From Bryobacteraceae bacterium (lineage in GTDB: Bacteria; Acidobacteriota; Terriglobia; Bryobacterales; Bryobacteraceae): a DNA stretch of 64,000 nucleotides. The stretch is taken from positions 62,001 through 126,000 of the forward strand of contig JAIEMJ010000015.1 of NCBI GenBank assembly GCA_019752335.1. Reading direction: 5' to 3'. Positions 27,107-35,077 of this stretch are shown here, one piece after another. Made by a program: the position numbers and the translations under genes. The notes under the pieces are model-generated. The model was given only the letters and a program-made list of their open reading frames with translations. It had not been told where the DNA came from and did not search any database. Position 1 is the stretch's first letter, and every line of letters begins with the position of its first letter.

Positions 27107-27976
27107 TTAGGGCTGCAGAATCTGGAAAGTGCCCGTGAGGAATTGCCAGTCCGGAATCTCGTAGGCGCGCAAGGACGTCTTCACGGGAATCGTCATATCC
27201 TTCGCTTCGAAAGGCAACACGCCGGAGACGGGGGTCTTCACTGTGAAGAGCGGCGCGTCGTCCGGCTTCTGGTTCTTCGTGCGTACCTGTAGTTCGAGGT
27301 CAAACGGAGCGATCTCACCGGAAGAGTGATTGACGAGGATGAACTTCAACTGCACCTTCTGCTTGTCTTCGATGATGCGGAAGCCCACCACCTCGACATA
27401 CTTCGCCAGCGGACTCGCCTCACCCGACGGCTTGGCCGTCTCCATCGTCGCCGACTCGGCCGCCACGCTGCCTTTGTCGCGCATGAAGTGCAGCACGCCA
27501 TAGCCAAGGCCGGCCACACCGACAATCGACAGCACCGCGATCAGCCAGCTCGGCAAGCCCCCCTTCACGGCGGGCGGCGGAGCCGCGTCATAGGTGGAAG
27601 GCGCGCCGCCGTACGAGAAGCTCGGTGGCGGAGCGGGTTCCGTGGGCGCCGTCCCCATCAGGGGCGGCTGGGCCTGCACCGGGGCGGCCGGGGGCGGGGC
27701 GTACTGCGGCGGCACTGGTGCATACTGCGGCGGCGCTGGCGCGTACTGCGGCTGCGGCGCATATTGCTGCGGTTGTGGCGCGTAGGGTTGCGGTGGGACG
27801 TACTGCGGGGGAGCGTATTGCGGCGCCTGCGGAGGAGGCGCGTAGACAGGTAAAGGCGCCTGCGCCACGGGCGCCGGGGGCGCCGCCGCGGCCTTGTCGC
27901 GTGCCGCGCAATTCGGACAGTCGTTGTAAGAAGGGGGAACTTCGGTGCCGCACTTCGGGCAGATCCACGTGAACAT
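27107..27976 (-). CDS. Zinc-ribbon, proline-repeat, single-TM protein
   Basis: A 289-residue bitopic protein. Residues 1-25 form a zinc ribbon (CPKC at 6-9, CPNC at 20-23). Residues ~30-110 are a low-complexity Pro/Ala/Gln/Tyr tract built on QYAPP/QYAPQP repeats, and a transmembrane helix lies at ~141-160 (LPSWLIAVLSIVGVAGLGYG). The C-terminal ~100 residues form a beta-rich domain (VEVVGFRIIEDKQKVQLKF onward) that would be extracytoplasmic. The layout suggests a cytoplasmic zinc sensor or adaptor tethered to an external Ig-like domain. Function unknown. Divergent from the NadD-like gene. Confidence 0.82.
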   Translation of the reverse strand: MFTWICPKCGTEVPPSYNDCPNCAARDKAAAAPPAPVAQAPLPVYAPPPQAPQYAPPQYVPPQPYAPQPQQYAPQPQYAPAPPQYAPVPPQYAPPPAAPVQAQPPLMGTAPTEPAPPPSFSYGGAPSTYDAAPPPAVKGGLPSWLIAVLSIVGVAGLGYGVLHFMRDKGSVAAESATMETAKPSGEASPLAKYVEVVGFRIIEDKQKVQLKFILVNHSSGEIAPFDLELQVRTKNQKPDDAPLFTVKTPVSGVLPFEAKDMTIPVKTSLRAYEIPDWQFLTGTFQILQP

Positions 27977-28020
27977 GCTTGTTGCCTTTGGTCCTTTTCT
28001 CTCTCTAGTGTAGGCTGTGA

Positions 28021-28647
28021 GTGGACAGACGTGAAGCTACCTGGGATCGTTACGTGAAGTTCCATCGCCGCGCCGCCGGCTGGCCGTCGCAAGTGGCCGT
28101 CTTTCCCGGCAGTTTCAATCCGCCGACGGTGGCGCATCTCGCTTTGGCCGAAGCGGCGTTAGGCCAGGCGAGCGAAGTGGTCTTCGTGCTACCCGAAGTC
28201 TTTCCGCACAAGGACTTCTCCGGGGTCGGATTCGCCGAACGCCTGGACCTCCTGCTGGCCGCCGCCGAGCATCCCCGCTTCACCGTCGCGACGTCGCAAG
28301 GCGGCCTCTTCCTCGACATCGCGCGCGAACTGAAGCCGCACTACTCTGACGCGGCCCTACACTTCCTCTGCGGCCGCGACGCCGCCGAACGTATCGTTAG
28401 TTGGGACTATGGTTCGCCGGACGCGCTGACGGAAATGTTTGCCGAGTTCGGCTTGCTCGTCGCGGCCCGCGACGGAGACTACGTGCCGCCCTCGGTCCAT
28501 GCCGCCGCCATGCAGCGGCTACCGCTCGCTCGGGACTACAGCGAAGTCTCGGCCACCGAGGTCCGGCAGCGGATTCGGGCGCAGGGCGACTGGGAGCACC
28601 TGATCCCACCCGCCATCCGTGCGAAGGTTGGGCAACTCTATGTCTAA
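28021..28647 (+). CDS. Nicotinate-nucleotide adenylyltransferase-like nucleotidyltransferase
   Basis: A 208-residue protein of the NadD/cytidylyltransferase-like fold. The N-terminal nucleotide motif is VFPGSFNPPTVAHLALAE, where the usual HxGH reads TVAH, so the first His is missing. The closing motif SEVSATEVRQRI corresponds to the ISSTxxR segment. The central region has LCGRDAAERIVSWDY in place of the NadD G(A/S)D motif. It may therefore be a divergent relative rather than the housekeeping NadD. GTG start; a later in-frame start is possible. Confidence 0.75.
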   Translation: MDRREATWDRYVKFHRRAAGWPSQVAVFPGSFNPPTVAHLALAEAALGQASEVVFVLPEVFPHKDFSGVGFAERLDLLLAAAEHPRFTVATSQGGLFLDIARELKPHYSDAALHFLCGRDAAERIVSWDYGSPDALTEMFAEFGLLVAARDGDYVPPSVHAAAMQRLPLARDYSEVSATEVRQRIRAQGDWEHLIPPAIRAKVGQLYV

Positions 28648-28676
28648 AGGTGCCCATGCTATTCTGAGGCGGAATC

Positions 28677-29441
28677 ATGAGCTACACGATCAACGAAGAG
28701 AACGTCGAACGGCAGCAACTGCTCGCCGAAATCCTCAATCCGGTGGCCATCGAGATTCTCAAGAAAGTGGGTCCGCTTCCGGGTAGCCGCTGTCTTGACC
28801 TCGGCTGCGGCCAAGGCAACACCACCCGCATGCTCGCTGGCGCCCTGACGCCCCGCGAGTGTATCGGCCTCGACTACGACGCCAACCTGATCGCCTACGC
28901 CTCGGCGCAATCGAATCCGCCTGGGCTACACTTCCAACAGGGCAGCGCCATGGAACTCCCTTTCGACGATGCCTCCTTCGACGTCGTCTTCACGCGCTAC
29001 CTGCTGGTCCATCTACCAGACCCAGAACTCGCGGCCCGGGAGATGAAACGTGTGCTGAAGCCGGGTGGTCGCGCCGTCGCCTACGAACCCGACTTCACGC
29101 ACGAATTCGCCGAACCAGAGAGCTTCGGCATCACGCAAATGACCAAGATCTGGCGCGGAATGTTTCCGCAGCCCACCATCGGCCGCCGGTTGCCCGGCAT
29201 CTTTGGGGCGTTGGGGATGAACGTAGAGACGGGAACCTTCCTGGGTGTCGAGACAGGCCTGGGCCCCTACCGCCGGATTTACCGGATGACCCTGGAGGCG
29301 ATGAAGGAAGGAATTCTGGGGCGCGGTATCGAGACCGAAGCCGAGTACAACGCACATCTGGCGGAGTTGCGGCGCCTGGAAGAGGATCCCAAGCCCATGG
29401 TGGTAAAGTTTCCTGACTTCTGGGTAATTGCAACTAACTAA
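28677..29441 (+). CDS. Class I SAM-dependent methyltransferase
   Basis: A 254-residue methyltransferase of the UbiE/Methyltransf_11 kind: motif I LDLGCGQGNTT near 41-51, acidic residue at the end of strand 2 (GLDYD), post-motif GSAMELPFDDASFDVVF and VLKPGGRAVAYEPD. The variable C-terminal part (LGPYRRIYRMTLEAM) would bind the substrate, which is unknown. It overlaps the convergent PilZ gene by 4 bp. Confidence 0.9.
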   Translation: MSYTINEENVERQQLLAEILNPVAIEILKKVGPLPGSRCLDLGCGQGNTTRMLAGALTPRECIGLDYDANLIAYASAQSNPPGLHFQQGSAMELPFDDASFDVVFTRYLLVHLPDPELAAREMKRVLKPGGRAVAYEPDFTHEFAEPESFGITQMTKIWRGMFPQPTIGRRLPGIFGALGMNVETGTFLGVETGLGPYRRIYRMTLEAMKEGILGRGIETEAEYNAHLAELRRLEEDPKPMVVKFPDFWVIATN

Positions 29442-29758
29442 GCCGGGTCGCGCGCCACGATGAAGAAGCCGGACTCGACCGAGTCGTCCAGAATGCGATT
29501 CCACATCACGCGGGCCAAGCCCGAACTGTAAGGCGACTCGAAGCGGAATTCGTCGCCCGAACGCACCCGCTGATTCGTGTGTTCCAGGCGAAAGCCGCTG
29601 GCGCTTACGTCGCGCATCTCGCCTTCAAATACGAACCGCTCCTGCTCCAGGGTGAAGAGACGCACCACGCCCTGGGCGTCTTCGCGCGGCTCGCGCCGCC
29701 GGTCGTCGATGCTGACTAGCGTGGCTGGACTACGCCAATTGTTCGACAGTGGCTTCAT
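29438..29758 (-). CDS. PilZ domain protein (c-di-GMP receptor)
   Basis: A 106-residue single-domain protein. Both c-di-GMP-binding signatures are present: an RxxxR in DDRRREPRED (R21/R25) and DxSxxG in RDVSASGF (D50, S52, G55). These predict real ligand binding. Its start codon lies 29 bp inside the 3' end of the sigma-54-type activator gene, so the two are cotranscribed and probably coupled. Together with the divergent HD-GYP/GGDEF protein this makes a local c-di-GMP circuit. Confidence 0.88.
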   Translation of the reverse strand: MKPLSNNWRSPATLVSIDDRRREPREDAQGVVRLFTLEQERFVFEGEMRDVSASGFRLEHTNQRVRSGDEFRFESPYSSGLARVMWNRILDDSVESGFFIVARDPA

Positions 29759-30740
29759 AGAGTTTCAGTTTCCGGCTCAAGGTGCGGCGCGAAATGCCTA
29801 GCATTTCGGCCGCTTTTTGATGGTGCCCGCCGGTCTTGCGCAGGGCATCCATAATCATCCGCTTTTCCATCTCATCCAGCGCCGACCCCGGCTCCGGTGC
29901 GTCGTCTTCCACCACCGGCTCGGGCCGGCTAAAGCTGAAGGCCCCGGTGCGCGGCGCGGGCATCTCCAGAATCGTCGCCCGAGGCAGGTCCAGGTCTTCG
30001 CCGCGGATCGTATCTCCCGGCGCCAGAATCGCCGCTCGCGTTACCACGTTGCGCAGTTCGCGCAAGTTGCCCGGCCACGCATAGGCGCTTAGCGCCCGCA
30101 TGGCGGACTCGGCCAGTTCCACCGGCCGGTCCAGTTGGCTGAGGAAGAATCGCGCCAAGTCGACGATCTCTTCGCGCCGCTCCCGTAACGGCGGAACCTT
30201 CAGTTCGAGCTGCGTGAGGCGATGGTAGAGGTCGGCGCGAAAGTTACCTTGCGCTACCTCTTGCCGCAGATCACGATTCGTCGCCGTCACGATACGCACA
30301 TCCACCGAAATCTTGCGCGTGCCGCCCAGCCGGTAATAAGGTGCGCCGTCCAGCACCCGCAGCAGCTTCACCTGCATGCGCGGTTCCAGTTCGCCCACTT
30401 CGTCCAGGAACAGCGTCCCCAGATTGGCGAGTTCGAACAAGCCGGGCTTCGACCCCTGCGCTCCACTGAAGGCGCCCTTCTCATAGCCGAAGAGTTCGCT
30501 CTCAATCAGATGCTCTGGCAGCGCCGCGCAACTGACGTCGATCCACGGCCGGCTGCAGCGCAGCGAATAATGATGCAAGGCGCGCGCTACCAGTTCCTTG
30601 CCACTGCCGCTCTCGCCCGTCACCAGCACCGTGGCGTTGGTGACGGCCACCCGCTGCACCATGGTGTAGAGGCTGCGCATCGCCGCCGAACCGACTACCG
30701 CGGGAGATCCCAGGAATTCGAATTGTGTCGTTTCGGTCAT
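29730..30740 (-). CDS. Sigma-54-dependent Fis-family activator without receiver domain
   Basis: A 336-residue bacterial enhancer-binding protein reduced to the AAA+ domain and a C-terminal Fis-type helix-turn-helix. Walker A is GESGSGKE (42-49), the sigma-54 contact loop is GAFSGA (89-94, Ser for the usual Thr), Walker B is GTLFLDEVG, and the arginine-finger region LYHRL is intact. The HTH is HHQKAAEMLGISRRTLSRKLKLY. A GTG at 30848 with a GGAG upstream would add 36 non-conserved residues, but those codons contain a perfect 16-bp palindrome; I prefer the ATG at 30740. No sensory domain, so control may be by partner or level. Confidence 0.88.
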   Translation of the reverse strand: MTETTQFEFLGSPAVVGSAAMRSLYTMVQRVAVTNATVLVTGESGSGKELVARALHHYSLRCSRPWIDVSCAALPEHLIESELFGYEKGAFSGAQGSKPGLFELANLGTLFLDEVGELEPRMQVKLLRVLDGAPYYRLGGTRKISVDVRIVTATNRDLRQEVAQGNFRADLYHRLTQLELKVPPLRERREEIVDLARFFLSQLDRPVELAESAMRALSAYAWPGNLRELRNVVTRAAILAPGDTIRGEDLDLPRATILEMPAPRTGAFSFSRPEPVVEDDAPEPGSALDEMEKRMIMDALRKTGGHHQKAAEMLGISRRTLSRKLKLYEATVEQLA

Positions 30741-30760
30741 GAAGAAGTGGCAGAGCGGTT

Positions 30761-30776
30761 CGTACTCTAGAGTACG
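30761..30776. promoter_or_regulatory. Perfect 16-bp palindrome CGTACTCTAGAGTACG
   Basis: Twenty bp upstream of the activator ATG and about 225 bp upstream of the -24/-12-like promoter of the HD-GYP gene. Its symmetry and position suit an upstream activating sequence for the Fis-type HTH of the neighbouring activator and an autoregulatory operator. Confidence 0.5.
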
Positions 30777-30999
30777 GTCGCTGGCGGGGATGCGTACATC
30801 CGCAAAACACCTGAGTTGACCGTAAGGTCCTTCCAGGAAATGAGCCACTTTGTCTCCGTCCGGACGACAAAATGGCCCAGAAAACCGGACCTTTCGTCTC
30901 CTGTAGCGGCCTTAGATTCACCCGGGCAGAGGGCTGATCATTCATCATCCTCAAGCATTCACAGGCCTATAGCCGTGCCGCGAGCAGGCCGATAAGCAA

Positions 31000-31015
31000 T
31001 GGAAGAGAAACTGCA
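31000..31015 (+). promoter_or_regulatory. Candidate sigma-54 (-24/-12) promoter of the HD-GYP/GGDEF gene
   Basis: TGGAAGAGAAACTGCA keeps the invariant GG and GC with exactly 10 bp between them and the full TGC of the -12 element; the -24 CAC is only partly matched. A start near 31026 would leave a ~17-nt leader before the ATG at 31043. A sigma-54-type activator is encoded divergently. Confidence 0.4.
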
Positions 31016-31042
31016 TTGACTTTAGCGGAACATGACTCGCCT

Positions 31043-33493
31043 ATGAAATCGCTCTCTACGGGAGCTACGCTTTACGTCAGTGTCATCACGGCTTTTGGCA
31101 TCGTTGTTTTTGGCACAAGCTTCCTGCCTTGGCATTCGGCGGACCTGCTGCGCTTCATCTGCTTCTTACTGATTACGCTGTTGGGCTCTGGCCTCAAAGT
31201 GGCCTTGCCTTCGGCGACGGGCACTTTGCCCGTGAACACGCTCTTTGTCCTGATTGCGGTGATTGACCTGAGCCTGCCCGAAGCCCTACTGCTCGGCGTC
31301 GCCTCCACCGTCGCGCAGACCCTGATGGCGCGCCGACAGTTGATTCATGTCGTTTTTCAAGCGTCCGTCACGGCTTTGGCCGTGAAAGGTTGCCACCTCA
31401 CCTACTATTGGCCGGACCTCGAAGCCCAGGGCGCCATCCTCCGTCTCTTTCTGACGGGCTGCGCCTATTTCGTCGCTTCCACGTTTCCCACCGCCACCGT
31501 CATCGCGTTGAATGAAACCAAGGAATACCGCCGCATCTGGCGGGACCGCTTCCTGTGGACCTTCTCCTACTACGTTGTGGGCTCCGCCTTGGCTGGCCTC
31601 TATCACTACCTCGAAAGCCGCCTCACCTGGCAGATCGCCATGCTGGTGATGCCCTTCGCCTACTTGCTCTATCGCAGCTACTGCCTCTATCTCGGCCGCA
31701 TGGAAGCGGACCGTCTCCACACGGAAGAGATGTCGAGCCTGCACGTGCGCACCATCGAAGCGCTGGCCCTGGCCATTGAAGCGAAGGACCACACCACGCA
31801 TGACCATTTGCAACGCGTGCAGATCTACGCCATGGAACTCGGCAAGGAACTCGGCATGGACGAGCGCGAACTGGAAGCCCTGCGCGCCGCGTCCCTGCTG
31901 CACGACATCGGCAAGCTGGCTGTGCCGGAGCACATCATCTCGAAGCCCGGCCGCCTGACGCCCGAGGAGTTCGAAAAGATGAAGGTCCACCCTGTGGTGG
32001 GCGCCGAAATCCTCGAGCGCGTGGCCTTCCCTTATCCCGTGGTGCCGATCGTGCGCGCCCATCACGAGAAGTGGGACGGCACCGGCTATCCCTACGGCAT
32101 TTCGGGCGAGGAGATTCCCCTCGGCGCCCGCATCCTCGCCGCCGTCGACTGCCTGGACGCCCTGGCGACGGATCGTCAGTATCGCAAGGCCTTGCCGCTC
32201 GAAGAAGCCATCGGCGTGGTGCGCCGCGACGCGGGCAAAGCCTTCGATCCCCGCGTCGTCGAAGTGCTTGACCGCCGCTACGTGCAACTCGAAGCCATGG
32301 CCAAGGCAAAGTCAGCGTCGCTGATGAAGCTCTCCACGGAAGTGAAATTCTCGAATGGCGATGCCCCCGCCGCCGGCTTCGAGGGCTCGAATCGCGCGCC
32401 CGCCGAGGCCGCCAAACCGACTGACTTTCTTACCTCCATCGCGGCCGCCCGCCAGGAGGCGCACGGACTCTTCGAAATCTCCCAGGACCTCGGCAACTCG
32501 CTCAGCCTGGACGAAACGCTTTCGCTACTTGCCGTGCGCCTCAAACGCCTGGTCCCCTACGACTCCTTCGCCGTCTACGTGCGCCGCGAGGAAATTCTCA
32601 CCCCGGCCTTCGTCACCGGCGAGAACTTCCGCCTGTTCTCTTCGCTCGAAATCCCCATGGGGCAAGGCTTATCGGGCTGGGTCGCCGAGAATCGCAAGCC
32701 CATCATCAACGGCAATCCCTCCGTGGAGCCCGGTTATCTGAATGACCCTAACAAATTCAGCACGCTGCGGTCAGCGCTCGCCGTACCGCTCGAGGGTCCC
32801 GAAGGCTCCATTGGCGTGCTTGCGCTCTATCATGCGGATCGTGATAGCTTCTCCAAGGACCATCTGCGCATCCTGCTGGCGATCTCGTCGAAGGTCGGGC
32901 TGGCGATTGACAACGCCCTGCGCTTCCGGCAAGCCGAAAGCTCCGCCACCACCGACTATCTCACTGGCCTTCCCAATGCCCGTTCGCTGTTCCTGCACCT
33001 GGATGGTGAACTGGCCCGCAACCGCCGTGGGGGCAGTTCGCTCACCGTGCTGGTCTGCGACCTCGACGGCTTCAAGGCCGTCAATGACCGTTTCGGCCAC
33101 CTTGAAGGCAACAAAGTCCTGAAGGCCGTCGCGGCCGGCCTGAAGGACGGCTGCCGCGAGTACGACTACGTCGCTCGCATGGGCGGCGACGAATTCGTCC
33201 TGATCCTTCCGGGCTTGCGCGACTCGGACATCGAAGCCAAGAAGCGCCGCCTGGAGACGCTCGCTACGAACGCCGGCCGCGAGATCACCGGCGAGGAGAT
33301 CCTCAGCTTCAGCGTCGGCGAGGCGCAATTCCCCCGCGACGGCGCCGATGCCGAAACTCTCCTGGCCGAAGCCGACAAACGCATGTACCGCGTGAAGCAG
33401 GCGCACAAGCTGCAAGCGGTCGAAACCAAGAAGCCAAGCCGCAATTTCGACTGGCGCAAGCAGCCCGCCTTGCCCCGCATGATTGACCGTTAA
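31043..33493 (+). CDS. Membrane HD-GYP / GAF / GGDEF bifunctional c-di-GMP enzyme
   Basis: An 816-residue protein. Residues ~5-215 hold about seven hydrophobic segments (a MASE-like sensor). An HD-GYP phosphodiesterase domain follows (~230-410) with HDIGK (287-291), HHEKWDGTGYP (340-350) and the downstream conserved Asp in AAVDCLDALATDR. Next come a GAF domain (~470-630) and a C-terminal diguanylate cyclase domain with intact GGDEF (714-718) and an RxxD inhibitory site five residues before it (705-708). All catalytic signatures are intact, so both synthesis and breakdown of c-di-GMP are possible. A TTG at 31016 is an alternative start but falls inside the predicted promoter region. Confidence 0.93.
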   Translation: MKSLSTGATLYVSVITAFGIVVFGTSFLPWHSADLLRFICFLLITLLGSGLKVALPSATGTLPVNTLFVLIAVIDLSLPEALLLGVASTVAQTLMARRQLIHVVFQASVTALAVKGCHLTYYWPDLEAQGAILRLFLTGCAYFVASTFPTATVIALNETKEYRRIWRDRFLWTFSYYVVGSALAGLYHYLESRLTWQIAMLVMPFAYLLYRSYCLYLGRMEADRLHTEEMSSLHVRTIEALALAIEAKDHTTHDHLQRVQIYAMELGKELGMDERELEALRAASLLHDIGKLAVPEHIISKPGRLTPEEFEKMKVHPVVGAEILERVAFPYPVVPIVRAHHEKWDGTGYPYGISGEEIPLGARILAAVDCLDALATDRQYRKALPLEEAIGVVRRDAGKAFDPRVVEVLDRRYVQLEAMAKAKSASLMKLSTEVKFSNGDAPAAGFEGSNRAPAEAAKPTDFLTSIAAARQEAHGLFEISQDLGNSLSLDETLSLLAVRLKRLVPYDSFAVYVRREEILTPAFVTGENFRLFSSLEIPMGQGLSGWVAENRKPIINGNPSVEPGYLNDPNKFSTLRSALAVPLEGPEGSIGVLALYHADRDSFSKDHLRILLAISSKVGLAIDNALRFRQAESSATTDYLTGLPNARSLFLHLDGELARNRRGGSSLTVLVCDLDGFKAVNDRFGHLEGNKVLKAVAAGLKDGCREYDYVARMGGDEFVLILPGLRDSDIEAKKRRLETLATNAGREITGEEILSFSVGEAQFPRDGADAETLLAEADKRMYRVKQAHKLQAVETKKPSRNFDWRKQPALPRMIDR

Positions 33494-33548
33494 CTAAAGC
33501 GCCTAAGGCTTTCCACCGAATAGACGGTATGGAGGACTGGGGCCCGGC

Positions 33549-34223
33549 TTGATCTACCTGTACTGCGTCACCGGCGGTAACCCGCTTCCGCTGTTGCCGG
33601 CGGTGAGCGTTTTTCCCGTCTTCCCGCCTTACGCGATCTCCGCCGCCGGTCTCGCCGCCATCGTCAGCCGCGTACCCTTCGAAGAGTACGACCCCGAACA
33701 GACGCCTGGCCGCCTGATGGATCGGCTCTGGGTGCGCCAGCGCTCGCCCGCGCATGAGACGGTGCTCAGCACGGTTCTGGCGCAAACCACGGTCGTCCCC
33801 GCCGCATTTTGCACCGTGCTCGATTCCGACGAGCATGCCGTGCTCTATCTCGAAACGCACGCTGACGTCCTCCAGGCTCAACTCGACGTCCTGCGCGACC
33901 GCCAGGAGTATTGGATCGACGTGGTTCGTCAAGGTAAGCGCGCCCAAGTGGACTCTGTGCCGGCGATGCTCGCGCGTCTTTGCCCCTGGGCCGACGGCGT
34001 CATGGACCGGCGGGTTGCTGTTTGGAACCCGCGCCTGCGCGCCGCCAGTTGGACGTTTCTCGTCAAGCGCAATCAACGCCAGCGCTTCCTGCAGGAGGCG
34101 CGTATCCTGGCGGAGGAGTCGCGCGGCCGCCGTTTGCTGGTCGATTGCAGCGGACCTTGGGCCCCCAGCGGCTTCACTCTCGCCCCGCCCGTGGGCGAGA
34201 TGCTCATTAGCCGTCCAGCTTGA
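33549..34223 (+). CDS. GvpL/GvpF family protein (orphan)
   Basis: A 224-residue protein resembling gas-vesicle accessory proteins GvpF/GvpL. Visible family features are the opening MIYLYCVTGG, a helix with AHETVLSTVLAQTTVVPAAFCTVLDS (compare HE...vLP.rFGT), a central WIDVV segment, and a late SGPWAPSGF motif (compare GPWPPYSF). No gvpA or other gas-vesicle gene is in the window. The start is TTG; a GGAGG lies 13 nt upstream, rather far. In Actinobacteria and others GvpL/F homologues also occur outside gas-vesicle clusters with unknown roles. Confidence 0.75.
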   Translation: MIYLYCVTGGNPLPLLPAVSVFPVFPPYAISAAGLAAIVSRVPFEEYDPEQTPGRLMDRLWVRQRSPAHETVLSTVLAQTTVVPAAFCTVLDSDEHAVLYLETHADVLQAQLDVLRDRQEYWIDVVRQGKRAQVDSVPAMLARLCPWADGVMDRRVAVWNPRLRAASWTFLVKRNQRQRFLQEARILAEESRGRRLLVDCSGPWAPSGFTLAPPVGEMLISRPA

Positions 34224-34237
34224 GACAATGGAGAACG

Positions 34238-34762
34238 ATGAAGATCATTTCCTCCGTGGAGAAACTGAACAACGGCCTCTTTCGCGTCACCGAAGACGTC
34301 GCTGAGGACGACGACGGCTTCGAGATTCGCCGCAACATCGTGCGTCACAACGGGTCGGCCGTCGTGATGCCGGTCGACGAGGCGGACCGGATTCTGCTGG
34401 TGCGCCAGTATCGTTTGCCGGCCAAGCAGAAGCTCTGGGAGTTGCCGGCGGGCAAGATCGATGAGGGCGAAACGGCCCTTGCCGCAGCCAAGCGCGAATT
34501 GCGCGAAGAGACTGGCCTGCGGGCCAAAACGTGGACCAAGCTCGCCGCCTACTGGGCCAGCCCGGGTTTCCTTGAGGAGAAGATGAACCTCTACCTCGCC
34601 ACGGGGCTCACCCAGGGCGAAAGCGAGTGGATGGAGGACGAGCGCATCGAGACCCGCTGGTTCCCGTGGGCCGAGATCGATGGCCTGATCGCCGGCGGCA
34701 AAATGAACGACGGCAAGACGCTGATCGGTTTCCTGGCCTGGAAGCGCTACCACGCCAAATGA
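34238..34762 (+). CDS. Nudix hydrolase, ADP-ribose pyrophosphatase type
   Basis: A 174-residue NudF-like enzyme. The Nudix box is complete, from G in PAGKIDEGE through KRELREETGL, and the downstream YWASPGFLEEKMNLYLA segment is typical of ADP-ribose pyrophosphatases (proline and Glu positions). GGAG lies 5 nt before the ATG at 34238. Substrate class is inferred from the SPG segment. It is convergent with rpsU across a shared terminator. Confidence 0.92.
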   Translation: MKIISSVEKLNNGLFRVTEDVAEDDDGFEIRRNIVRHNGSAVVMPVDEADRILLVRQYRLPAKQKLWELPAGKIDEGETALAAAKRELREETGLRAKTWTKLAAYWASPGFLEEKMNLYLATGLTQGESEWMEDERIETRWFPWAEIDGLIAGGKMNDGKTLIGFLAWKRYHAK

Positions 34763-34766
34763 AAAA

Positions 34767-34787
34767 GGCGCCCCCACTAGGGGCGCC
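34767..34787. terminator. Bidirectional intrinsic terminator between nudix gene and rpsU
   Basis: GGCGCCCC-CACTA-GGGGCGCC is a perfect 8-bp GC stem with a 5-nt loop. On the minus strand it is followed by TTTTT (complement of 34762-34766), a canonical terminator for rpsU. On the plus strand it is followed by CTCTTCGTTTCTC, a weaker pyrimidine tail. Confidence 0.88.
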
Positions 34788-34806
34788 CTCTTCGTTTCTC
34801 AACGCC

Positions 34807-35007
34807 TTATTCGGCGTCCTTCTGGCGATTCTTTTTGCGATTGCGTTTCCGCGCAAGAGCCTGCTTCACCCGCTTTTTTTCGCCGGGCTTCAGGTAGTAG
34901 GAGTGCTTCTTGATCTCCTTGATGATGTCTTCTTGCTGGACTTTGCGCTTAAAGCGGCGCAATGCGCTTTCTAAAGTTTCGCCATCCTGCAGATTTACTT
35001 CTGCCAA
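34807..35007 (-). CDS. rpsU: 30S ribosomal protein S21
   Basis: A 66-residue S21: LQDGETLESALRRFKRKV, the central KKHSYYLKPGEKKR, and a Lys/Arg-rich tail (ARKRNRKKNRQK). The start is TTG (35007), giving MAEVNL; GGTGAG precedes it by about 5 nt. Expressed alone from an extended -10 promoter and ended by the GC-rich terminator downstream. Confidence 0.96.
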   Translation of the reverse strand: MAEVNLQDGETLESALRRFKRKVQQEDIIKEIKKHSYYLKPGEKKRVKQALARKRNRKKNRQKDAE

Positions 35008-35043
35008 ATCAACTCACCACCCCTCGGGTTAAACTACCCTTCG

Positions 35044-35052
35044 AGTATAGCA
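35044..35052 (-). promoter_or_regulatory. Extended -10 promoter of rpsU
   Basis: On the minus strand TGC-TATACT forms an extended -10 element (complement of 35044-35052). The predicted start near 35037 gives a ~30-nt leader. No good -35 is visible, as is common with extended -10 promoters. Confidence 0.5.
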
Positions 35053-35077
35053 AGCTTTCCTCTGTTACACTTCCGTT

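Noticed and set aside
33494-33548. AAAGC/GCTTT hairpin after the HD-GYP/GGDEF gene as terminator
   Set aside because: The stem is only 5 bp with an internal mismatch and no T-run.
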